A stretch of 12,305 nt of DNA from Betaproteobacteria bacterium. Its GTDB lineage: Bacteria > Pseudomonadota > Gammaproteobacteria > Burkholderiales > Burkholderiaceae_C. Positions 1 through 8,342 of the stretch are shown here, in pieces. Location: NCBI GenBank assembly GCA_005882155.1, contig VBCQ01000301.1:1-12305 (forward strand), given 5' to 3'. The notes below the pieces were generated by a model. That model was not told where the DNA came from and made no database searches. It saw only the letters and a list, made by a program, of their open reading frames with translations. Numbering within the stretch: the stretch's first letter is position 1; every line of letters begins with the position of its first letter. A program made the translations under genes and the position numbers.

Positions 1-457
1 TGTTGGCGCCGACCTGGAAGTCCAGCGTCGCGGCATCGCTGCCGAGGATGTGCTTGCCGTTGAAGGAGGTGCCGCCGAGCACGCGAGTCACTTCCGACTG
101 CAGCTGGGAGAATTCCTTGTTCAGCGAGTCCTTGTCGGAGTCGCTGTTGGTGGCGTTGCGAGCCTGCACCGCGAGTTCACGCATGCGCTGCAGCGAGTCG
201 CCGACCTTGGCCAGCGCGCCTTCACCGGTTTGCGCCAGCGAGATGCCGTCGTTGGCGTTGCGCACCGCGACGTTCATGCCACGCACCTGGGCGTTCATGC
301 GCTCGGCAATCGCCAGGCCGGCCGCATCGTCCTTCGCCGAGTTGATGCGCAGGCCCGAGGACAGGCGCTGCATCGACGTCGCCAACGATTGCTGCGACAT
401 GTTGAGGTTGCGTTGCGCGTTCAGCGAAACGATGTTGGTGTTGATGGTCTGAGACAT
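1..457 (-). CDS. fliC: Flagellin, N-terminal part (runs off the left edge)
   Basis: This is the structural subunit of the flagellar filament, exported by the flagellar type III apparatus. Only the first 152 residues lie in the window; the rest is beyond the left edge. The start is the ATG whose complement is at 455-457, with an AGGAG ribosome site at 464-468, six bases away. The protein opens MSQTINTNIVSLNAQRNL and continues with LSSGLRINSAKDDAAGLAIA at about residues 32-51, which are the conserved D0/D1 helices of bacterial flagellins. The NDGISLAQTGEGAL stretch follows near residues 68-81. There is no signal peptide, as expected for this export route. It is divergent from the glycosyltransferase gene at 735 and has its own sigma-28-type promoter. 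The family call is near certain; whether this is the only flagellin gene of the organism cannot be seen. Confidence 0.97.
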   Translation of the reverse strand, partial: MSQTINTNIVSLNAQRNLNMSQQSLATSMQRLSSGLRINSAKDDAAGLAIAERMNAQVRGMNVAVRNANDGISLAQTGEGALAKVGDSLQRMRELAVQARNATNSDSDKDSLNKEFSQLQSEVTRVLGGTSFNGKHILGSDAATLDFQVGAN

Positions 458-546
458 GTGAAGCTCCTAAACGATCTTGAAAACTTCGATGCCAATGACA
501 CCGAGCCGTTGCCCCAGAAATGCCGGAGATGAGGGACGTGGAAGTC

Positions 547-573
547 TTTTCGACCCGTGATCGTCGAACTTGA
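547..573 (-). promoter_or_regulatory. Sigma-28 (FliA) promoter for flagellin
   Basis: Read on the minus strand, the sequence is TCAAGTTC, an 11-base spacer, then GTCGAAAA. The FliA consensus is TAAAGTTT-N11-GCCGATAA, so spacing is exact and 12 of 16 positions match. The -35 octamer is identical to the one at 11897-11904 in this window. A start near 540 would give a leader of about 80 nt before the flagellin ATG. Flagellin genes are classical class-3, sigma-28-dependent genes. Confidence 0.7.
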
Positions 574-734
574 GCGTGTTGCACACCGCTTATCGACGGA
601 TTGCATGCCGCCAATCGCGCATCTGTTCACGAGATGTTGAAAAGTGGACAGATTTCGCCTGTCTTCTTGCCGCATGGCGCGCGCGTGCGCTGCCTAGACT
701 GTGCCGACCCCGCCCTTCAGCCGTCGCGCCAGCC

Positions 735-2672
735 ATGCACAAACCGCAACCCGCCGCACGCCATGCCCAGCGCGCACAGCAGCACTGGAAGACCGGTGTC
801 GCGCACGGCAAGGTGCAGCGCTGGCCGGCGGCGGTGTGCGAATTCGCCCGCGCCACGACGCTGGCGCCGCTCGAATCGATCTATTGGTTGAACCTCGCGC
901 GCGCGCACGCCCGCCTCGAGCGGTACGCGGCCGCTGCCGACGCGGCACGCAAATCGTTCGACCTCGACCGCAGCTGCGTGCTCGCTGCCCGCCTGCTCGC
1001 CGAGTGCATGTTCAAGCAGTACCGCTACGCCGTGGCGGTGACCTGCTTCGAACAACTCGACCCGGCCGCACCGCGCGACCACGACCTGCTGGCTGCGCAC
1101 GGCGTGGCGCTGCTGCACAGCGACCGCCTGCGCGACGCGATCGCCGTCTTCTTCCGGGCGCTCGCGCTGAAGATCGACAACCCGCTGGTGCACTACCACA
1201 TGGGCCTCGCCTTCAAGGACCTGAACATGAAGGTGGAGGCGGCGGAGTGCTTTCGCACCGCGGTGACGCTCGACGATGGCGGCGTGCGCATCCTCGCGCT
1301 CGCGTTGCTGGTGCAAGAGAGCCGCCAAGCCTGCCAGTGGGAGCAACTGGCCGACGACACGCGCGCATTGCGCCAGGCCGCGAGCACCTTGCACGACGCG
1401 GCCGGCGGCGGGCTGCTGAGCCCGTTCGCGTTCCTGGCGGTCGACTGCACGCCCGCCGAGCAGTTGAGTGTCGGCCGCTGGCGCGCGACGGTGCTCGGCG
1501 ACGCCATGCCGCGCCTGCCGGCCTTGCCCAAGCAGCGTGCGCCGGGCCGCATTCGCCTCGGCTATCTGTCCAGCGACTTCTACAACCACGCCACGGCGAT
1601 GCTGATGGCCGAGTTGCTCGAGCGGCGCGACGCGAGCCGCTTCGAGGTCTTTCTGTATTCGCACAGCCGCGACGACGGTTCGGCCTTGCGCGCTCGCGTG
1701 ATGGCCGCCTGCGACCACTTCGTCGACGTGACGAACCTCGGCAACGCTGCCACCAGCGAGCGCATTCGCGCCGACGGCATCGACATCCTCGTCGACCTGA
1801 AGGGCCATACGCGCGACAGCCGCTTCGAGCTGCTGGCCGCGCGGCCGGCGCCGGTGCAGGTGAGCTGGCTCGGGTTTCCCGGCACGACCGGTGCCGACTA
1901 CGTCGACTACGTGATCGGCGACGCGGTGGTCACGCCGCTCGCGCACGCCGCGCACTTCAGCGAAAAGATCGCGCAGATGCCGTGCTCGTACCAGCCCAAC
2001 GACCGGCAGCGCGCGCGGCCCGCGTCGCCGGGGCGCGCGGCCTGCGGCTTGCCCGAAGACGCACTGGTGCTGTGCTGCTTCAACCAGTCGTACAAGCTGT
2101 CGCCCGAGGTGCTCGACGCGTGGGCGCGCGTCATGCGCAGCGCTCCCGGCGGGATTCTGTGGATGCTGGCGTGGAACCCGCAGGCCGAGGCCAACTTGCT
2201 GCGTGAGCTGGCGCAGCGCGGCGTGGCGGCGTCGCGTGTGGTGTTCGCGCCCAAGCTGCTGCTCGACGCTCACCTTGCGCGCCTGCGCTGCGCCGATCTG
2301 TTCCTCGACACCTGGCCGTGCAACGCGCACACGACTGCCAGCGAAGCGTTATGGATGGGCGTGCCGGTGCTCACGCTGCCGGGCGCGACCTTCGCGTCGC
2401 GCGTCGCCGCGAGCCTGCTGCGTGCCTGCGAGCTCGACGAGCTGGTGTGCGACAGCGCCGATGCCTATGTCGCCACGGCGGTGGCCTTGGCCAGTGAGCG
2501 GGGGCGCCTGCGCGCGCTGCAGCGCCACCTCGACGACAAGCGCCTCGCGCTGCCCTTGTTCGACACCGATCGCTATGCGCGCGACTACGAGGCGCTGCTG
2601 CTGCGCATGGCCGATCGCGCGGCGCAAGGCTTGCCGCCGGCGCATCTCGAAGCGAGCCAGAGCGCGATCTGA
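735..2672 (+). CDS. TPR-containing GT41 glycosyltransferase (SPINDLY/O-GlcNAc transferase family)
   Basis: This is predicted to be a cytoplasmic transferase moving a sugar, in characterised relatives GlcNAc from UDP-GlcNAc, onto Ser/Thr of proteins. The 645-residue product has TPR-like helical repeats at about residues 10-170 (for example NPLVHYHMGLAFKDLNMKVE). The GT41 catalytic region runs from about 270 to 620. Visible family landmarks are LGYLSSDFYNH with His285 (the equivalent of His498 in human OGT), DLKGHTRDSRFELLAARPAP, FNQSYKLSP with Lys454 (equivalent of Lys842), and CNAHTTASEALWMG at 530-543. In that last motif Glu537 sits where human OGT has Asp925. The ATG at 735 was chosen because homology begins there; the frame is open back to a TTG at 570, but that part looks non-coding. 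No clear Shine-Dalgarno is seen. Its place next to flagellin suggests flagellin as acceptor, which is inference. Confidence 0.9.
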   Translation: MHKPQPAARHAQRAQQHWKTGVAHGKVQRWPAAVCEFARATTLAPLESIYWLNLARAHARLERYAAAADAARKSFDLDRSCVLAARLLAECMFKQYRYAVAVTCFEQLDPAAPRDHDLLAAHGVALLHSDRLRDAIAVFFRALALKIDNPLVHYHMGLAFKDLNMKVEAAECFRTAVTLDDGGVRILALALLVQESRQACQWEQLADDTRALRQAASTLHDAAGGGLLSPFAFLAVDCTPAEQLSVGRWRATVLGDAMPRLPALPKQRAPGRIRLGYLSSDFYNHATAMLMAELLERRDASRFEVFLYSHSRDDGSALRARVMAACDHFVDVTNLGNAATSERIRADGIDILVDLKGHTRDSRFELLAARPAPVQVSWLGFPGTTGADYVDYVIGDAVVTPLAHAAHFSEKIAQMPCSYQPNDRQRARPASPGRAACGLPEDALVLCCFNQSYKLSPEVLDAWARVMRSAPGGILWMLAWNPQAEANLLRELAQRGVAASRVVFAPKLLLDAHLARLRCADLFLDTWPCNAHTTASEALWMGVPVLTLPGATFASRVAASLLRACELDELVCDSADAYVATAVALASERGRLRALQRHLDDKRLALPLFDTDRYARDYEALLLRMADRAAQGLPPAHLEASQSAI

Positions 2673-2753
2673 CGGGCGAACCCTGCGCTTTTCGCCGCGT
2701 TCATTTCCGGGGTGCGCCGATAGCATCAGCCGACCCATTGTCGAAAGGCCTCC

Positions 2754-4271
2754 ATGAGTTCGCTGCCCCCCGTGCACATCGCCATCATGCAACCCGCGGG
2801 CTATGTCCACTCGCTGGCCTTCGTCGATACCGCGCGCTATGTGCGCTGGCAGTTTCGACGCATGGGGGCCGAGGTCACGCTCGGCAAGAACCGCTTGCGC
2901 GAAGACGCGGTGAACATCGTTTTCGGTGCGCATCTCGGATTTCCCGCCGCCTGGCGGCGCCGTCATGCCTGCCTGTTCTTCAACCTCGAGCAACTCGGTG
3001 CCGGCGGCGCCAACGTCAGCGCCGACTATCTGCAGCTGCTGCGCAGCTCGGCGGTGATCGACTACGACGCGGCCAACATCGGCACCTACTGCAGCGACCC
3101 CGCCGACGTTCCGGTGGTGCCGTTCCTGCACGCGCCGTATCTCGACGACGGCCTCGCGGGCGCGCTCGAAGACCGTCCGATCGATCTGCTGTTCTTCGGC
3201 AGCATGAACCCGCGGCGGCGTGCTTTCATCGACCGTGTCGAATCGCACGGCCTGCAGGTGTCGATGTTCGACCATGCGATCTACGATGCCGAGCGCGACC
3301 ATTTCATCCGCCAGGCGAAGGCGGTGATCAACTGTCATTTCTACGAGAGCAGCCGCTTCGAGCAGGTGCGTGCGTTCCATTGCCTGTCGCTCGGCACGCC
3401 GGTAATCTCCGAGCGCAGCGCGGCCACGCTGCCGCCCCCGGCCTTCGACGACGCGGTGTTCTGGTTGACCGACAGCGGGGTCGGGGCCTTCTGCCGCGAC
3501 ATGTTCAAGACGCCCGCGTACTACGACGCCGCGCGCGCCAAGCTCGCGGCGTGGCGCGCGCACGATCCGCTCGAGCCGTATGCGGACCTGCTCGCGTTTG
3601 CCGTCGGGTTCTTCCAGGCGCATGGCCGCACGCGCGGCAGCGCGCCGTGGCAGCCGCGCCAGGTGAACCTCGGGTCGGGCAAGGACTACAAGGCCGGCTG
3701 GCTCAACGTCGACGTGCTCGAGCGCGCCGAGCCCGACGCGGTGCTCGACCTCGCACAGCCGATCACGCTGCCGATGCTGCTGCCGACCCGCTTCGGCGGC
3801 ACGGCGCAGCTCGAGGCGGGCGGCATCGATCGCGTCTACGCCAACAACGTGCTCGAGCATGTGCCCGACCTGCCGATGCTGATGAGCAACGTGCTCGCGC
3901 TGTTGAAGGACGGCGGCGAGTTCGAGATCGAGGTGCCGTACGAGAAAGCGCTCACCGCATGGCAGGACCCGACGCATCTGCGCGCGCTGAACGAGAACTC
4001 GTGGGTCTACTACACCGACTGGTTCTGGTACCTCGGCTGGTTCACCCACCGCTTCGAGATCGCGAGCTCGAGCTGGCTCGACGCGCAGCTTCGCCAGTGC
4101 AACAAGGACGCCGCCGCGTTCATGCGCGTGACCTTGCGCAAGATCGAGACGACGGCGCGCGAGCGCACGGTCGCGCGCGCGATGCGACCCGACTTCGGCG
4201 GTGTCGACGACGACTTGCCGGCCTCCGACGCAGTGGCCATCAGCGACGCGGGCAACGTCGCGATCGACTGA
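2754..4271 (+). CDS. Glycosyltransferase-SAM methyltransferase fusion protein
   Basis: This 505-residue protein has two recognisable halves. Residues 1 to about 295 resemble GT-B-type (CgeB/GT4-like) glycosyltransferases: DLLFFGSMNPRRRAF at about 144-158, then AKAVINCHFYESSRFEQVRA and LGTPVISE, the usual nucleotide-sugar-side pattern. Residues from about 302 onward form a class I methyltransferase: VNLGSGKDYKAGWLNVDV from 304, an acidic motif-II-like Asp in NVD, and NNVLEHVPDLP from about 364, followed by LKDGGEFEIEVPYEK. The start ATG has a GAAAGG ribosome site five bases upstream. The gene lies 81 bp after the GT41 gene and 14 bp before the ATP-grasp gene, so it is probably co-transcribed with at least the latter. 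The likely role is to add a sugar to the flagellar glycan and methylate it or a neighbour. Donor and acceptor are unknown. Confidence 0.82.
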   Translation: MSSLPPVHIAIMQPAGYVHSLAFVDTARYVRWQFRRMGAEVTLGKNRLREDAVNIVFGAHLGFPAAWRRRHACLFFNLEQLGAGGANVSADYLQLLRSSAVIDYDAANIGTYCSDPADVPVVPFLHAPYLDDGLAGALEDRPIDLLFFGSMNPRRRAFIDRVESHGLQVSMFDHAIYDAERDHFIRQAKAVINCHFYESSRFEQVRAFHCLSLGTPVISERSAATLPPPAFDDAVFWLTDSGVGAFCRDMFKTPAYYDAARAKLAAWRAHDPLEPYADLLAFAVGFFQAHGRTRGSAPWQPRQVNLGSGKDYKAGWLNVDVLERAEPDAVLDLAQPITLPMLLPTRFGGTAQLEAGGIDRVYANNVLEHVPDLPMLMSNVLALLKDGGEFEIEVPYEKALTAWQDPTHLRALNENSWVYYTDWFWYLGWFTHRFEIASSSWLDAQLRQCNKDAAAFMRVTLRKIETTARERTVARAMRPDFGGVDDDLPASDAVAISDAGNVAID

Positions 4272-4285
4272 GTTCAGTGCTGTCG

Positions 4286-5353
4286 ATGGCCCGGGCCTTT
4301 CTTCTGTTCTCCGGCCACAACGACCGGGCCGTGGTCACGCTGTGCCGCTTCTTCGAGCGCGCCGGGCTGGCGTTCGTCATCGTCGCGGCCGGCCGCAACG
4401 ACGCGATTCATCGCACCGCCTACCGCGACCGCGTGATCTTCGACCGGCTCGATGCGATCGTCAGCGTCGCGCTGCTGCGCCAGATCGCCGACAGTGCGCC
4501 GATGCCGCTCATCTATTGCCCGACGACCGAGTTCATCAACGACTTCGTGTTGCGGCATCGCAATGAGTTGGCCGGCACGCGGCTTCGAATCGGACTGCCC
4601 GACAAGGCGGTCTACCACCGGCTGACGAGCAAGCTCGCGAGCCAGGTGGCGTTGGTCGATGTCGCCGGCTTGCGGATGCCGCAGGCGATGCCGATGAACG
4701 CGCTGCAGCCGCCTTGCGTGCTGAAGCCGAAGGCCAATGTAGATCGCAATAAGGTGCTGTACCCGATGCTGTGCCGAACGCGCGAGGAGCTCGACGCTGC
4801 ACTCGCCGGCATCGACGCCGACGCCTACTTCGCGCAGGACTACGTCGTCGGGCAAAGTTACTACCTGTGCGCCTACCTCGCGAAGAGCGGGCGGCGCGCG
4901 TCGTACTGGCAGGAGAACCTGCTGCAGCAATCCGGCGGCAAGTCGATCGTTCTGGCTCGCGCCTGCGACAACCCGGGCTTCGACGCCGACGCGCTGCTGT
5001 CGCACATCGCCGGGCTCGGCCATCACGGCCCGCTGATGATCGAATTGATCCACAACGATTGCGGCTTTCACTACATCGAAATCAACCCCAGGTTCTGGGG
5101 GCCGCTGCAGCTCGCACTCGACCACTGCCCGCAATTGCTCGCGCTGTTTGCCGAAGACCACGGCTGCGCGCCGCGGGCCGCGCTGCAAGTGGATGCGCGC
5201 CGCGCGGGCCACTATGCCTGGGCCTTCGGCGCGCGCCAGTCCGGCCTCAAGCGCTATCCGAGTGCCGAGGGCCTCACGCAGGTCGAACGGCTGCTGCGCG
5301 AGCACGACATTTACGCCGGTGCCGACACGGCGCGGCTGCACGATTGCCATTGA
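4286..5353 (+). CDS. ATP-grasp domain protein (carboxylate-amine ligase-like)
   Basis: This 355-residue protein is predicted to activate a carboxylate as an acyl phosphate with ATP and join it to an amine or thiol. Residues 1 to about 110 form a Rossmann-like pre-ATP-grasp region (FLLFSGHNDRAVVTLCRFFE). VLKPKANVDRNKV carries Lys147, a likely ATP-binding lysine. YIEINPRFWGPLQ holds Glu265, Asn267 and Arg269, the Mg-binding E-x-N-P-R signature of the ATP-grasp fold, and is the strongest evidence. The ATG at 4286 is chosen; a GTG three codons upstream (4277) is an alternative, and neither has a clear ribosome site. The gene follows the fusion gene after 14 bp and precedes a methyltransferase after 18 bp, so it is probably in one operon. 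In a cluster with an amino-sugar transaminase, N-acylation of the amino sugar with an amino or hydroxy acid is an attractive but unproven role. Confidence 0.85.
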   Translation: MARAFLLFSGHNDRAVVTLCRFFERAGLAFVIVAAGRNDAIHRTAYRDRVIFDRLDAIVSVALLRQIADSAPMPLIYCPTTEFINDFVLRHRNELAGTRLRIGLPDKAVYHRLTSKLASQVALVDVAGLRMPQAMPMNALQPPCVLKPKANVDRNKVLYPMLCRTREELDAALAGIDADAYFAQDYVVGQSYYLCAYLAKSGRRASYWQENLLQQSGGKSIVLARACDNPGFDADALLSHIAGLGHHGPLMIELIHNDCGFHYIEINPRFWGPLQLALDHCPQLLALFAEDHGCAPRAALQVDARRAGHYAWAFGARQSGLKRYPSAEGLTQVERLLREHDIYAGADTARLHDCH

Positions 5354-5371
5354 CCGCTGGAATCCATTGCG

Positions 5372-6139
5372 ATGAACACCCCGACCTCTCCTTCGCTCGC
5401 TTCGCTGTACCGCGAGCGCAGCAAGCATTCGTCTTACCAGCTCGTCCACCCGATGCTCGCGCCGCTGCTCGGCGATGCCACCGACATGCCGGCGGGCAAG
5501 CTCGAGGTCGAGCGCCAGCGCTACTTCGCTCGCGCATTGAGCTTACAGGGCGCGAGCGTGCTCGATATCGGCGCCAACACCGGCTACTTCAGCTTTGGCG
5601 CGATCGAGCGGGGCGCGCATCGGGTGCGCTGCTACGAAGGCAACGCGCAGCATGCGCAGTTCATCCGCACGAGCGCCGATCGGCTCGGCCTCGGCGAGCG
5701 CATCGACGTGCGCCACGCGTATTTCGACTTCACCGGCGATGAGAGCGAGGTGTTCGACGTGTGCCTCTGCCTCAACGTCGTGCATCACCTCGGCGACGAT
5801 TTCGGCGACGCCGCGCTCAGCCTCGACGAGGCGCGCAGCCACATGCTCGCCTGCGTCAACCGCATGGCGGCCACGGTGCGTGTGCTGATGCTGCAAGTCG
5901 GCTTCAACTGGAAGGGCGACGTTCGCACCCCGCTGTTCGCCGGCGGGCAGAAGTCCGCGCTGATCGAGTTCGTGCAGCGCGGCGTCGAAGGCCATTGGAG
6001 CGTCGGCGAGATCGTCGTACCGGATCCGGCGACGCGTGACTACGAGGCTGTCAACGCGGCCAACATCGCACGCAACGATGCGATCGGCGAGTTCATGAAC
6101 CGGCCGATTTTCAAGCTGCGTTCGCTGCAGCTCGACTGA
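5372..6139 (+). CDS. Class I SAM-dependent methyltransferase
   Basis: This 255-residue cytoplasmic enzyme is predicted to transfer a methyl group from S-adenosylmethionine. Motif I is VLDIGANTGYFS at residues 63-74. The acidic residue closing beta-2 is Glu89 in CYEGN, and motif IV is LNVVHHL at 134-140. The N-terminal stretch YRERSKHSSYQLVHP and the later FAGGQKSALIEFVQRG lie outside the core and probably define the acceptor. The start has only a weak GGAA about ten bases upstream. It is the last gene of the plus-strand group, and its stop lies seven bases from the stop of the converging aminotransferase gene. The substrate could be a glycan sugar, its acyl group or a protein side chain; the sequence does not decide. 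Confidence 0.88.
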   Translation: MNTPTSPSLASLYRERSKHSSYQLVHPMLAPLLGDATDMPAGKLEVERQRYFARALSLQGASVLDIGANTGYFSFGAIERGAHRVRCYEGNAQHAQFIRTSADRLGLGERIDVRHAYFDFTGDESEVFDVCLCLNVVHHLGDDFGDAALSLDEARSHMLACVNRMAATVRVLMLQVGFNWKGDVRTPLFAGGQKSALIEFVQRGVEGHWSVGEIVVPDPATRDYEAVNAANIARNDAIGEFMNRPIFKLRSLQLD

Positions 6140-6166
6140 TCTCGGTTCAAGCTGCTGCAGCGAGAT
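6139..6166. other. Inverted repeat between convergent genes
   Basis: ATCTCG at 6139-6144 is complementary to CGAGAT at 6161-6166, with a GCTGCAGC palindrome inside the loop. The repeat covers the stop codons of both converging genes (TGA at 6137-6139 on plus, and 6147-6149 on minus). There is no T-tract on either strand, so it is at most a weak bidirectional end signal. Confidence 0.3.
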
Positions 6167-7307
6167 GCAGCGGCGGCGTGCCGCGCTGCTGGCGCGACGC
6201 GGTCGCGATGATCTCGGCGACGCGGCCGATCTGCTCGTCGTGCAGCGCGGGGTACATCGGCAGGCAGATCACTTTGGAGGCAGCATCGCGCGCGACCGGC
6301 AGATTCGTCGGGTTCGCCGACGGCAGGCCGCGGTACATCGGAAAGTCGGAGATCAGCGGATAGAAATAGCGCCGCGCGTAAACATCGGCATCGCGCATCG
6401 CCTGGTACAGCGCGTCGCGGCTGATCGGAAATTCCGCGTCGACGAGGATCGGAAAGTAGGCATGGTTCGACACCGTGTGCGCCGGCTTGGGCGTGCAGCG
6501 AATCCCGGCGATGCCGGCCAGCAGGCGCCGATACAGCGCGTCGATCTCGCAGCGCCGCGCCACTGCAGCACCGATGTGCTTCAGCTGCAGCATGCCGAGC
6601 GCCGCGTTGAACTCGCTCATCTTGCCGTTGATTCCCGGCGCGACGACAGTCGTTTCATTGACGAAGCCGAAGTTCTTCAGGTGGTCGATGCGCTGCTTGC
6701 TGCGCGCGTCGGGGCTGATGATGGCGCCGCCCTCGAAGGTGTTGAACACCTTGGTGGCGTGAAAGCTCAGCACCGACAGGTCGCCGTGATTGAGCACGCT
6801 GTCGCCGTGGCGGCGCACGCCGAAGGCATGCGCCGCGTCGTAGATCACCTTCAGGTTGTAGATGTCGGCGATCTGCTGGATGGCTTCGACGTCGCACGGG
6901 TTGCCGTAGCAATGCACCGGCATGATCGCGGTGGTCTGCGGCGTGATGGCGGCTTCGATTTTCGCCGGGTCGAGGTTGAGCGTCACCGGATCGATGTCGA
7001 CGAACACCGGCTTGATGCCGTTCCACAGCAGCGAATGCGCGGTCGCGACGAACGAGTAGGGCGTCGTAATGACTTCGCCGGTGATGCGCAGCGACTGCAA
7101 TGCCGTCACCAGGCCGATCGTCGCGTTGGCGAACAGCGAGATGTGCTTGACGCCGAGGAACTCGCACAGCGCGGCTTCGAGCTGGCGGTGGAACGGGCCG
7201 CCGTTGGTCAGCACCCGGCTGTCCCAGATTTGCTGCAGATAGGGCAGGAATTCGTCCAGCGGCGGCAGCTCCGGCTGCGTCACGTAGATCGGTTGGCGCG
7301 CGCTCAT
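6147..7307 (-). CDS. DegT/DnrJ/EryC1/StrS sugar aminotransferase, VioA-like
   Basis: This PLP-dependent enzyme converts a keto-deoxy-hexose nucleotide to the amino sugar; VioA makes dTDP-4-amino-4,6-dideoxy-D-glucose (viosamine). The 386-residue length is usual for the family. Landmarks are RVLTNGGPFHRQLE at 31-44, ITTPYSFVATAHSLLWNGIK from 80 and PVHCYGNPCDVEAI at 130-143. YDAAHAFG carries Asp157 and His160, and SFHATKVFNTFEGG carries Lys186, the Schiff-base lysine. The overall wording is close to what I recall of VioA-type enzymes, but FdtB-like 3-amino enzymes are similar, so position specificity is uncertain. A GGAG ribosome site (complement at 7314-7317) precedes the ATG by six bases. 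It is last in the minus-strand group, 12 bp after the family-2 glycosyltransferase. It indicates that the glycan made here contains an amino deoxy-sugar. The expected dTDP-sugar-supplying genes are not in the window. Confidence 0.93.
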   Translation of the reverse strand: MSARQPIYVTQPELPPLDEFLPYLQQIWDSRVLTNGGPFHRQLEAALCEFLGVKHISLFANATIGLVTALQSLRITGEVITTPYSFVATAHSLLWNGIKPVFVDIDPVTLNLDPAKIEAAITPQTTAIMPVHCYGNPCDVEAIQQIADIYNLKVIYDAAHAFGVRRHGDSVLNHGDLSVLSFHATKVFNTFEGGAIISPDARSKQRIDHLKNFGFVNETTVVAPGINGKMSEFNAALGMLQLKHIGAAVARRCEIDALYRRLLAGIAGIRCTPKPAHTVSNHAYFPILVDAEFPISRDALYQAMRDADVYARRYFYPLISDFPMYRGLPSANPTNLPVARDAASKVICLPMYPALHDEQIGRVAEIIATASRQQRGTPPLHLAAAA

Positions 7308-7319
7308 CGCAGACTCCGT

Positions 7320-8342
7320 TCAGACCGCAAGGGCTTCGCGCGCGGTGCCGGCTGCGGCGCCGTCGGGCTGCGCTGTGCTCGGCCGCGTGCCGATGTTGCT
7401 CGCGAGCAAGCGAGTCCAGAACGGCGCGAACGCAGCGTGCAGCTGCTCCAGCCCGCTCGAGTTCTTTTCGAGCAGATCGAGGTAACCCGCCATGATCTCG
7501 TCGTCGGCGTAGTGCGCAATGATGCGGCGCGTCGCGATCCCGACCGCCTGCACCGCTTGCGCGGCGCTGATGCGCTGCTCTTTCCACGCCGCCAGCGCAT
7601 AGGTCACCCAGCACAGGAAGGCGACGCGGCCGCCGTGCGACTTGACGTTGTGCGTGGTCTGCTGCGGGTTCTGCCGGAACACGCTCAGATGATCGTGGAT
7701 GAACGCGATCGGCAGATGGCGTGACGCGTCGAGCAGCAGGCCGATGTCGAGCAGGCCGTAGTACGACACGCCGTCGGCGGGCGGCTGCGGATAGTGGCGC
7801 GCGCCGTCGACCGACAGCACCATGTTCGAGAGTTCGCCGAGCCAGTTCTCGCAAACCGCGACGGTGCTGCCGAACAAGCCCGCGGTGTCGATGTCGACGA
7901 TGCGCTGGTTCGGCTCGGCGATGAAGTCGGGAATCGGCAAGTCGATCGACGGCCGGCCGTCGCTGCCGCTGAGCCAGCGTCGGCTCACGCTCGCCGCATA
8001 GCCGCCGAGTGCATGGGCGGCAGCGTGCACGCGATAGAAGTCGGGGTAGATGAGGTCGTCGTCGAGGTTGAAGTGCACGAGCGGCGTCTTGCCGCCCCAC
8101 AAATCGAGGAGCTGCTGGTGGTTCTTGCGTGCGTTCTTCGGGCCGCGAACCACGGTGAGGTCGAGCTTGGACAGCAGCGCCGCGTAGTGGCCGTCGCGGA
8201 TCAGGCGGGTGATCTCGTCGTCGGGGCTGTCGTCCGACAGGATGACCTTGAAGTCCTTGCAAGTCTGGTGGCGCAGGCCGAGAAACAGCTCCGCGAGGTA
8301 GTCCTTCTTGTAGGCCGGGATCAGCGTGGTGATCAGCGTCAT
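7320..8342 (-). CDS. Family 2 glycosyltransferase (GT-A fold)
   Basis: This 340-residue protein is predicted to transfer a sugar from a nucleotide donor to the growing flagellar glycan. It begins MTLITTLIPAYKKDYLAELF, the typical first beta strand and helix of GT2 enzymes. VILSDDSPDD follows at about 33-42, and HFNLDDDLIYPDF has the metal-binding Asp-Asp-Asp at 94-96. The C-terminal part (from about 180) has no motif that I recognise; the last 25 residues are Ala/Thr/Gly-rich and probably disordered. There are no membrane segments. Its ATG overlaps the TGA of the preceding methyltransferase gene as ATGA, so translation is probably coupled. A GGAG lies seven bases upstream, inside the preceding gene. 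Donor and acceptor are unknown; the transaminase next door makes an amino-sugar donor plausible. Confidence 0.9.
   Translation of the reverse strand: MTLITTLIPAYKKDYLAELFLGLRHQTCKDFKVILSDDSPDDEITRLIRDGHYAALLSKLDLTVVRGPKNARKNHQQLLDLWGGKTPLVHFNLDDDLIYPDFYRVHAAAHALGGYAASVSRRWLSGSDGRPSIDLPIPDFIAEPNQRIVDIDTAGLFGSTVAVCENWLGELSNMVLSVDGARHYPQPPADGVSYYGLLDIGLLLDASRHLPIAFIHDHLSVFRQNPQQTTHNVKSHGGRVAFLCWVTYALAAWKEQRISAAQAVQAVGIATRRIIAHYADDEIMAGYLDLLEKNSSGLEQLHAAFAPFWTRLLASNIGTRPSTAQPDGAAAGTAREALAV

Noticed and set aside
590..597. GTCGATAA on the minus strand as a sigma-28 -10 for flagellin
   Set aside because: It is 7/8 to the -10 consensus, but nothing like TCAA/TAAA stands 15 bases upstream. The pair at 547-573 has both halves at exact spacing.
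690..703. Sigma-54-like GGCAC-N7-GC on the minus strand upstream of flagellin
   Set aside because: The spacing fits, but both boxes deviate (CGGCAC, AGGCA) and it would give a leader of more than 200 nt; a sigma-28 promoter is a better explanation.
717..2330. Long open frame (537 codons) antisense to the GT41 gene
   Set aside because: Its product is Arg/Ala/Val-rich with no family resemblance, as expected for the complement of a GC-rich gene; the plus-strand frame has clear GT41 motifs.
2716..2723. GCCGATAG upstream of the glycosyltransferase-methyltransferase fusion gene as a sigma-28 -10
   Set aside because: The -10 is good, but the -35 position reads GCGTTCAT, with no resemblance to TCAAGT or TAAAGT.
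2349..4049. Long open frame (566 codons) antisense to the fusion gene
   Set aside because: Low-complexity Arg/Val/Glu-rich shadow; the plus strand has recognisable glycosyltransferase and methyltransferase motifs.
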